Assembly: GCA_025963955.1 (NCBI GenBank)
Contig: JAOPZU010000494.1
Span: forward strand, 1 to 11,127
Length of the DNA stretch: 11,127 bases
Reading direction: 5' to 3'
Source of the DNA: Solirubrobacterales bacterium
GTDB taxonomy: Bacteria; Actinomycetota; Thermoleophilia; Solirubrobacterales; Solirubrobacteraceae
This document shows positions 6,738 through 11,127 of this stretch, one piece after another (the stretch's first letter is position 1; the number at the start of each line of letters is the position of its first letter). The translations under genes were made by a program, and so were the position numbers. The notes under the pieces were generated by a model. The model was not told the DNA's origin and searched no databases. It saw only the letters and a program-made list of their open reading frames with translations.

Positions 6738-7440
6738 TGGGGCGAGCATGGTGATCCCTGCGGCGGTGTGGAGTGCCGTCGTCGCCGACCAGGCGACGGT
6801 GTCGCCGTGTCGACGACCGGCCCGAACGCGACCGGTCCAGCCGCGAAGCCGAGGAACTGGCCGACGCCGACGAGGCCCGTCGCTTGCCCGACACCACCCT
6901 CGTCGTCCGGCGAGACGAGCGTGAGCATCGCGAGCACGTTCGCCGCCACGGCCGTGCAGGCGTGGACGGTCATGTCCACCCAGAGCAGGCGCGCGTCGTG
7001 CCGGGCCGAGGTCGCGGCGAGCAGGGCGGTCGCCGCCGCTCGGCAGAGGCCCATCCCGGCGAGCAGCCCGCCGGGCGTGGTCACCGCCTCGCACAGGCGT
7101 CTCCGAGCGTGCGCGCGACGAAGCCGACGCCCCCACCGCCACGGCCAGCCCGGCCGACGTCAAGGACAGGCCCAGTGCCTCGTGCGCGAACAGCGGGACC
7201 GAGACGTTCACCCCCTGCGGGCCGGCACCGATGAAGAACGCGTAGGGCAGTAGTCATCGGATGTGCGCCGGTCCGGTCGCGTAGGTCGCGCTGGGGTAGG
7301 GCTGGGACCGGCAGCGGGCACGTGCCGATGGACCAGCCCCAGGGTGCCGACCGTGACGAGGACCCGAGCGCGATGATGGCGCCACGCCAGCCCGCCGCCG
7401 CGGCCGCGCTGGGCAGCGTCAGCCGGCGAGCAGGCGGCTC
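6738..7440 (-). pseudogene. Degraded MFS transporter, multiple frameshifts
   Basis: Reading the minus strand in alternating frames gives a consistent major facilitator C-terminal half. SRLLAG (about 7439-7422) leads to LPSAAAAAGWRGAIIALG (7416-7363, the classic GWR before TM6). After a frame change comes VLVTVGTLGLVHRHVP (TM6). Next is LPYAFFIGAGPQGVNVSV running to GLAVAVG (7250-7131, TM7), then GVGFVARTLGDACARR (7131-7084). TTPGGLLAGMGL onward covers TM8-TM11, ending GFAAGPVAFGPVVDT (to about 6806). The last piece is DTVAWSATTALHTAAGITMLAP (TM12, to about 6738). Each change of frame equals one missing base, at least five times. The first half of the transporter (TM1-TM5) is not recognisable upstream. 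It probably once exported or imported the pathway's acid. Real decay and sequence error are both possible; the homopolymer GGGGG at 7130-7134 is one junction. The 119 bases from 7441 to 7558 show nothing recognisable. Confidence 0.75.
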
Positions 7441-7558
7441 ACGTGCACGCTCCCTGCTCGGCGTCCGTGGTCGCGCACCGGACAGCGCCTCGACTGCAGG
7501 CGGGTCCGTGTGACACGCGTCCAGCGCGCTCGGCGTCGCACCGGCTCGCCGTCGCGGC

Positions 7559-7705
7559 TCAGTCCTGCTCGCACTGCCAGAGCCTCAGGATCTCCGCCCA
7601 ATCGTCCTGGTCGTACGGCGGAGGGGGCTCGGCGGCCGAGGCAGCCGCCTCCGCCTGCGCACGACCGGTGCTCAGCGCGCCGCGGGGCGGCAGGTGCGAG
7701 GACAT
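7559..7705 (-). CDS. Small conserved-looking hypothetical protein (48 aa)
   Basis: A 48-residue protein transcribed divergently from the alpha/beta hydrolase. It has an excellent ribosome binding site: AAGGAG (complement of 7712-7717), six bases before the ATG. About 43 of 48 codons end in G or C, the usage of a real gene here. The N-terminal half is Ala/Pro-rich (SSHLPPRG, then AEAAASAAEPPPP). The C-terminal half is acidic and aromatic: YDQDDWAEILRLWQCEQD, which could form one amphipathic helix. There is no signal peptide and no membrane segment. The single Cys lies three residues from the end. The family is not recognised. Possibilities are a small accessory subunit or activator of a pathway enzyme, or less likely a modified-peptide precursor. 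It is the first gene of the leftward unit that holds the MFS relic and UbiX. Confidence 0.65.
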   Translation of the reverse strand: MSSHLPPRGALSTGRAQAEAAASAAEPPPPYDQDDWAEILRLWQCEQD

Positions 7706-7727
7706 GGGCGGCTCCTTAAGTATTCGG

Positions 7728-7740
7728 TATGGTATACCCA
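7728..7740. promoter_or_regulatory. Divergent promoter/operator with palindrome GGTATACC
   Basis: GGTATACC (7731-7738) is a perfect palindrome, preceded by a direct repeat so that the site reads GGTATGGTATACC from 7726. TATGGT (7728-7733, plus strand) and TACCAT (7734-7729, minus strand) both fit the actinobacterial TANNNT -10 pattern. Starts would fall near 7740 and 7722, giving leaders of about 20 and 17 bases that still hold the Shine-Dalgarno sequences of both genes. One protein bound here would control both directions. GntR/FCD regulators such as UxuR and NanR recognise GGTATA-containing sites; no such gene is in the window. Confidence 0.5.
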
Positions 7741-7747
7741 GTACGAG

Positions 7748-7755
7748 AAGGGAGG
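7748..7755 (+). promoter_or_regulatory. Strong ribosome binding site of the alpha/beta hydrolase
   Basis: AAGGGAGG ends four bases before the ATG at 7760 and closely matches the anti-Shine-Dalgarno sequence. It decides the start against the in-frame ATG at 7694, which would read back across the divergent promoter. Confidence 0.75.
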
Positions 7756-7759
7756 CCCC

Positions 7760-8641
7760 ATGGCCTACGCAGTTGCCGAGGACGGCACGCGCCTGTTCTA
7801 CGAAACGACCGGTGACGGGACGCCGCTGCTGTTCATCCACGAGTTCGCGGGTGACCACCGCAGCTGGGAGCCGCAGCTGCGGCACTTCAGCGACCGGTAC
7901 CGGTGCCTGTCGTACGCCGCGCGCGGCTACGAGCCCTCGGACGTGCCGGACTCCCTGGACCGCTACTCGCAGGCCACGGCGGTCAGCGACGCGGTCGCGG
8001 TGCTCGACGCGGCAGGCGCCGACCGGGCTCACATCGTCGGCGTCTCCATGGGTGGGTTCACCGCGCTCCACCTCGGGATGCAGCACCCGGACCGGGTGCG
8101 GTCCCTGGTCGTTGGAGGCTGCGGCTACGGCTCGCAGCCGGAGAAGCAAGCCGGTTTCCGAGAGGAGTGCGAGGCGATCGCCTTGGCCTTCGAGTCCGAG
8201 GGCGCCGCGCAGGTCGCGAAGCGGTACGCCGTCGGCCCGGCGCGCGTGCAGTTCCAGAACAAGGACCCGCGGGGCTGGGCCGAGTTCGCCTCGATGCTCG
8301 CCGAGCACTCCTCGACCGGCTCGGCGCTGACCATGCGCGGTGTGCAGAAGTCGCGACCCTCCCTCTACGACCTGCGCGACCAGCTCGGCGCCATGGAGCC
8401 GCCGACGCTCATCATCGCCGGCGATGAGGACGAGGGGTGCCTCGAGCCGGACCTCATGCTCAAGCGCACCATCCCGACCGCCGGCCTCGTGCTCGTGCCG
8501 CGCACCGGCCACACCGTCAACCTCGAGGAGCCGGAGCAGTTCAACCGAGCTGTCGACGAGTTCCTCAGCCGCGTCGAGAACCAGGCGTGGCGGCGCCGCG
8601 ACCCGCGTTCTCTGGTCGCGAGCACGACGGGGATGCGCTAG
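7760..8641 (+). CDS. Alpha/beta-fold hydrolase
   Basis: A 293-residue cytoplasmic hydrolase of the alpha/beta fold. The nucleophile is Ser96 in the elbow GVSMGG. Asp224 in AGDEDEGC and His251 in RTGHTVNLEEPEQF complete the likely triad. The oxyanion loop reads FIHEFAGD (25-32) rather than the usual HGxxG, which changes residue 28 from Gly to Glu. SYAARGYEPSD (51-61) matches the strand-4 loop DxRGxGxS. There is no signal peptide. The overall pattern resembles ring-cleavage-product hydrolases and enol-lactonases (MhpC, PcaD), but the substrate is not identifiable. About 20 residues after the last helix are basic and probably disordered. It is the first gene of the rightward operon, behind the divergent promoter and a strong ribosome binding site, five bases before the crotonase start. 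Confidence 0.85.
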   Translation: MAYAVAEDGTRLFYETTGDGTPLLFIHEFAGDHRSWEPQLRHFSDRYRCLSYAARGYEPSDVPDSLDRYSQATAVSDAVAVLDAAGADRAHIVGVSMGGFTALHLGMQHPDRVRSLVVGGCGYGSQPEKQAGFREECEAIALAFESEGAAQVAKRYAVGPARVQFQNKDPRGWAEFASMLAEHSSTGSALTMRGVQKSRPSLYDLRDQLGAMEPPTLIIAGDEDEGCLEPDLMLKRTIPTAGLVLVPRTGHTVNLEEPEQFNRAVDEFLSRVENQAWRRRDPRSLVASTTGMR

Positions 8642-8646
8642 GCGCT

Positions 8647-9363
8647 GTGTCGACCACCACGGCAGTGCGGACCGAGGTCGCGGGCGACGGCGTGCTCCGC
8701 GTCGTGCTCGCGCGCACCGAGCGCCGCAACGCGATCGACGTCGCCGCGGTCGACGCGTTGCACCACGCGATGGATGCGGCGGAGGTCGACGGCGTGCGCG
8801 CGGTCGTCCTCACCAGCGCCGAGCCCGGCGTCTTCTGCGCCGGTGCCGACATCCGCATCGGCGACGACGAGCGCGCGTACGTCAGCGACCGGCTCTACGC
8901 GCTCTACGAGCGCCTGCTGGAACTGCCCGCCCCGGTCGTCGCAGCGGTGGACGGGGCCGCCGTCGGTGGCGGAGCGCAGCTCGTGATGGCGTCGGACATC
9001 AGCATCGGCGGGCCGTCGTCGCGGTTCAGGTTCGCGGGGGCCGGCCACGGCCTGGCCGTCTCCGCGTGGGCGCTGCCCTCGCTCGTCGGCCGCGGCCGCG
9101 CCCTCGACCTGTGTCTGAGCATGCGGTGGGTCGCCCGGCAGGAGGCCTTCAGCCTCGGCCTGCTCACCCGTACGGCGCAGGACGCTCCGGCCGCCGCGCA
9201 CGAGCTTGCGACCGAGCTGGTCCGTCGTGATCCGCGCGCCGTCGCGCGGATCAAGCGGCTCGTCAACGAGCCGGACCTCCTGGAGCGGCTGCGCCGGGAG
9301 AGGACCGCGAACGCGCAGTGGAACGGGTCCGTGGAGGGGGTCGAGGCGAGGGAGCAGTCATGA
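8647..9363 (+). CDS. Enoyl-CoA hydratase/isomerase (crotonase) family protein lacking catalytic glutamates
   Basis: A crotonase-fold CoA-ester enzyme, 238 residues, slightly short for the family (about 260). The oxyanion-hole blocks are intact: FCAGADI (about 65-71) and VDGAAVGGGAQL (101-112). Normal hydratases have Glu in GGGxEL and again in FxxPE. Here these positions are Gln111 and Gly131 (FRFAG). The protein is therefore unlikely to be a standard enoyl-CoA hydratase. It could be a crotonase-type isomerase, decarboxylase, hydrolase or dehalogenase-like enzyme; His133 in AGAGHGLAVS is a possible substitute. The start is GTG 8647, five bases after the hydrolase stop. There is no in-frame ATG nearby and the ribosome binding site is weak, so it may be coupled to the upstream gene. 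Its stop overlaps the ligase start (ATGA). Confidence 0.85.
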   Translation: MSTTTAVRTEVAGDGVLRVVLARTERRNAIDVAAVDALHHAMDAAEVDGVRAVVLTSAEPGVFCAGADIRIGDDERAYVSDRLYALYERLLELPAPVVAAVDGAAVGGGAQLVMASDISIGGPSSRFRFAGAGHGLAVSAWALPSLVGRGRALDLCLSMRWVARQEAFSLGLLTRTAQDAPAAAHELATELVRRDPRAVARIKRLVNEPDLLERLRRERTANAQWNGSVEGVEAREQS

Positions 9364-10958
9364 GCGACGAGCGACGGGCGCGAACGGCCTGGCGGCGCCA
9401 CCTGCCGCCGGGGCTCGAGCTCGACGAGGTCCTGGCAGGGCTGGGACAGGGGTCGCTGGGGCAGGCGTTCGCCGACGTCGCTGCACGCGCCGGTGACAGG
9501 GCGGCGGTCCGCGTCGAGGGTGAGGTGGCGACCCACCGGGAGCTCGACCAGCGGGCCGGCCGCGTCGCCGGGTGGCTGGGGACGGCCGGCGTCCGGCCGG
9601 GTGATCGCATCCTGCTGTCCAGCCAGAACGACCTCTCCCTGGTCACCGCCTACGTGGGGGTCCTGCGCGCAGGAGCCGTCGCTGTGCTGGCCAGTCCCTC
9701 GCTGACCGCCTACGAGCTGGACCACCTCGTGACGGACGCCGAGCCCGCCCTGGCCTTCGCCCAGGGGCCGGCGATCACGGCGCTGCGGACCCGGCCCACG
9801 TCGGCCGGCCTGCTGCGTCGGGTCGTCGCCCTCGGTGCAGCCATGCACGGAGCCGAGACCACGCTCGCCGACGTCCTCGCCGCCGGCGCGTATGCAGCGC
9901 CGGCCGACGTGACGTCGCAGGACCCGGCGCTGCTCGCGTACACCTCGGGCACCACCGGAGTGCCCAAGGGCGTGGTGCTGACCCACGGCAACCTGCTCTC
10001 GTCGATCCGCTCCGCCATGCTCGCCTGGCGGTGGGTGGCAGACGACGTGCTGGTGCACGCCCTTCCCCTGATGCACCAGCACGGGCTGGGTGGGGTGCAC
10101 GCCGCGCTGCTCTCAGGCTCGCGCGTCGTCGTCCTCGAGCGGTTCGACGCCGAGCGGCTGCTGCGCACCGTCGAGCAGGAGCGCGCCTCGGTGCTCTTCG
10201 CCGTCCCCGCGGTGTACGAGCGCCTCGTCGCCCTGCCTCCTGCGCAGCTGCGCCCGCTCGCGGCGCTGCGGCTGGCGGTGTGCGGTTCCGCGCCGATGCC
10301 GCCCCGGCTGTTCGACGACGTCGGACGTGCGAGCGGAACGGCGCCGCTCGAGCGCTACGGCACGACGGAGAGCGGCCTGGACGTCTCGAACCTGTACGAC
10401 CAGCCGCGGCTCCCCGGCGTCGTGGGGGTGCCGCTCCCCGGCGTCGAGCTTCGCATCGCCGACGGCGACGGGACGGCACTGCCCGACGGGCAGGACGGTG
10501 AGGTCCTGCTCCGCGGGCCGCAGGTCTTCACCAGGTACTGGGGCCGGCCCGAGGCGACGCAGGAGGCGTTCCATCCCGGGGGCTGGTTCCGCACGGGGGA
10601 CGTCGGACGCCTCGATCCCGAGACCGGCGCCCTGGCCGTCACCGGCCGTCTGAAGGAGCTCATCATCACCGGCGGGCTCAACGTCTATCCGCGCGAGGTC
10701 GAGCTGGCGCTGGAGCTGCATCCCGACGTGTCCGAGGCCGCTGTGGCCGGGCTTCCGTCCGAGTCGTGGGGTGAGCAGGTGACCGCGTGGGTCGTCCCCG
10801 TCGACGGCCGGAGCATCGAGCTGGCCGAGTTGGGCGAGCACCTGCGCGCGCACCTGGCCACGTACAAGTGCCCCAAGCAGGTGTTCGTGGTGGGCACGCT
10901 TCCCCGCAACGAGATGGGCAAGCTCGTCCGTCGTCGCCTCGCCGTACCGACCACGTGA
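9360..10958 (+). CDS. Acyl-CoA synthetase (class I adenylate-forming, MatB-like)
   Basis: An AMP-forming CoA ligase of 532 residues with all core motifs. These are the P-loop YTSGTTGVPKG (194-204), LPLMHQHGLGG (the aromatic/acyl pocket region), ERYGTTESG (331-339), FRTGDVG (410-416, ribose-binding Asp414), the hinge GRLKELI (429-435), and catalytic Lys521 in EMGK. The stretch from ERYGTTES through SNLYDQPRLPGVVGVPLPGVELRI is very like malonyl-CoA synthetases (MatB), which activate malonate or methylmalonate. The hinge TGGLNVYPREVE is common in medium-chain and aromatic acid ligases, so the substrate is uncertain. This is the second CoA ligase of the region and of a different subfamily from the PaaK-like one, suggesting two acids are activated in one pathway. 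Start and stop both overlap neighbours (ATGA, GTGA). Confidence 0.9.
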   Translation: MSDERRARTAWRRHLPPGLELDEVLAGLGQGSLGQAFADVAARAGDRAAVRVEGEVATHRELDQRAGRVAGWLGTAGVRPGDRILLSSQNDLSLVTAYVGVLRAGAVAVLASPSLTAYELDHLVTDAEPALAFAQGPAITALRTRPTSAGLLRRVVALGAAMHGAETTLADVLAAGAYAAPADVTSQDPALLAYTSGTTGVPKGVVLTHGNLLSSIRSAMLAWRWVADDVLVHALPLMHQHGLGGVHAALLSGSRVVVLERFDAERLLRTVEQERASVLFAVPAVYERLVALPPAQLRPLAALRLAVCGSAPMPPRLFDDVGRASGTAPLERYGTTESGLDVSNLYDQPRLPGVVGVPLPGVELRIADGDGTALPDGQDGEVLLRGPQVFTRYWGRPEATQEAFHPGGWFRTGDVGRLDPETGALAVTGRLKELIITGGLNVYPREVELALELHPDVSEAAVAGLPSESWGEQVTAWVVPVDGRSIELAELGEHLRAHLATYKCPKQVFVVGTLPRNEMGKLVRRRLAVPTT

Positions 10959-11107
10959 CGGTCCCCGAAACGACGGGCGCTCCGCCGGTCAGCGAGCTCG
11001 AGGCGCCGCGTGTGGAGGCTACGAGCGTCGCGCTCGAGCGGTCGGTCGAGCTCCTGTGGTCGGCGCCGGGCCCGCCGCCCTCCCCGCCCGCGGAGGCGCC
11101 GCCGTGA
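10955..11107 (+). CDS. Small hypothetical protein (50 aa) inside the operon
   Basis: A 50-residue protein starting at GTG 10955, which overlaps the ligase stop (GTGA), and ending in a stop that overlaps the next start at 11104 (GTGA). Overlap at both ends and 46 of 50 codons ending in G or C argue that it is translated. The first part is polar (VPETTGAPPVSELE). The centre can form a helix (VALERSVELLW), and the end is Pro-rich (PGPPPSPPAEAPP). There is no signal or membrane segment. The family is not recognised; it may be a small subunit or tether for the neighbouring enzymes. Like the 48-residue protein, it joins one tryptophan-containing helix to a Pro-rich part, but no clear sequence relation is seen. 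Confidence 0.6.
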   Translation: MTVPETTGAPPVSELEAPRVEATSVALERSVELLWSAPGPPPSPPAEAPP

Positions 11108-11127
11108 GCGCGGGGCTGGCCGCCGTC
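11104..11127 (+). CDS. Start of next operon gene (3' truncated)
   Basis: GTG 11104 overlaps the previous stop in the same GTGA arrangement used by other genes here. Eight codons (MSAGLAAV) are visible before the window ends. Function cannot be told. Position makes it a candidate for the missing UbiD-type decarboxylase or another pathway enzyme. Confidence 0.4.

Noticed and set aside
6661..7084. Extension of the UbiX protein upstream to GTG 7084
   Set aside because: The extra N-terminal part is the TM8-TM11 portion of the MFS relic that happens to be in frame; UbiX proteins begin just before the GASG motif.
6612..7253. Plus-strand frames over the region between UbiX and the small gene
   Set aside because: Their products are Arg/Pro-rich without motifs, whereas the minus strand shows membrane-protein segments in the correct MFS order.
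7559..7705. Small protein as a lanthipeptide or other RiPP precursor with UbiX as an EpiD-like Cys decarboxylase
   Set aside because: The flavoprotein has UbiX-specific blocks (LKEGRPLVLLVRE, PAMYARP), there is only one Cys in the peptide, and no maturation or export genes are seen.
8904..10100. 398-codon minus-strand frame opposite the crotonase and ligase
   Set aside because: Both plus-strand genes have full family motifs and overlapping junctions; the antisense frame is a composition artefact.

Overview
The window looks like a chromosomal catabolic region from a high-GC actinomycete. Support for this comes from G/C at nearly every third codon position, GTG starts, repeated ATGA/GTGA stop-start overlaps, an F420-type luciferase-like oxidoreductase and actinobacterial acyl-CoA enzymes. 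No phage, IS, tRNA, rRNA or CRISPR signal was seen. The species cannot be named from this sequence.

Layout. (1) 1-771: the 3' part of a glutaryl-CoA dehydrogenase-type acyl-CoA dehydrogenase. (2) 791-848: a promoter with nested palindromes. It is followed by a tight plus-strand operon at 845-6010: a PaaK-like CoA ligase, a luciferase-like flavin/F420 oxidoreductase, a complete thiolase, an ACMSD-type amidohydrolase and a small VOC-fold protein. A perfect 10-bp-arm hairpin sits before the amidohydrolase. (3) 6023-6048: a hairpin between convergent genes. (4) Minus strand, 7705 down to 6050: a 48-residue small protein with an excellent ribosome binding site, then the frameshifted wreck of an MFS transporter, then an intact UbiX-type flavin prenyltransferase. 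(5) 7706-7759: a compact divergent promoter built around the palindrome GGTATACC. (6) Plus strand, 7760-11127: an alpha/beta hydrolase, a crotonase-fold protein lacking both canonical hydratase glutamates, an acyl-CoA synthetase with MatB-like sequence blocks, a 50-residue small protein, and the first codons of another overlapping gene.

Interpretation. Two CoA ligases, a thiolase, a crotonase, a glutaryl-CoA dehydrogenase, an amidohydrolase/decarboxylase and a prenyl-FMN synthase together suggest CoA-dependent breakdown of an organic acid, probably aromatic or cyclic, ending in beta-oxidation-like steps. The UbiX gene implies a UbiD-type (de)carboxylase that is not in this window; it may lie downstream of 11104. 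The substrate cannot be read from the sequence.

Most unusual points: the crotonase without its glutamates, the two small proteins woven into the operons, the matching GGTATA sites at 6661 and 7730, and the MFS relic whose frameshifts all go in the same direction.
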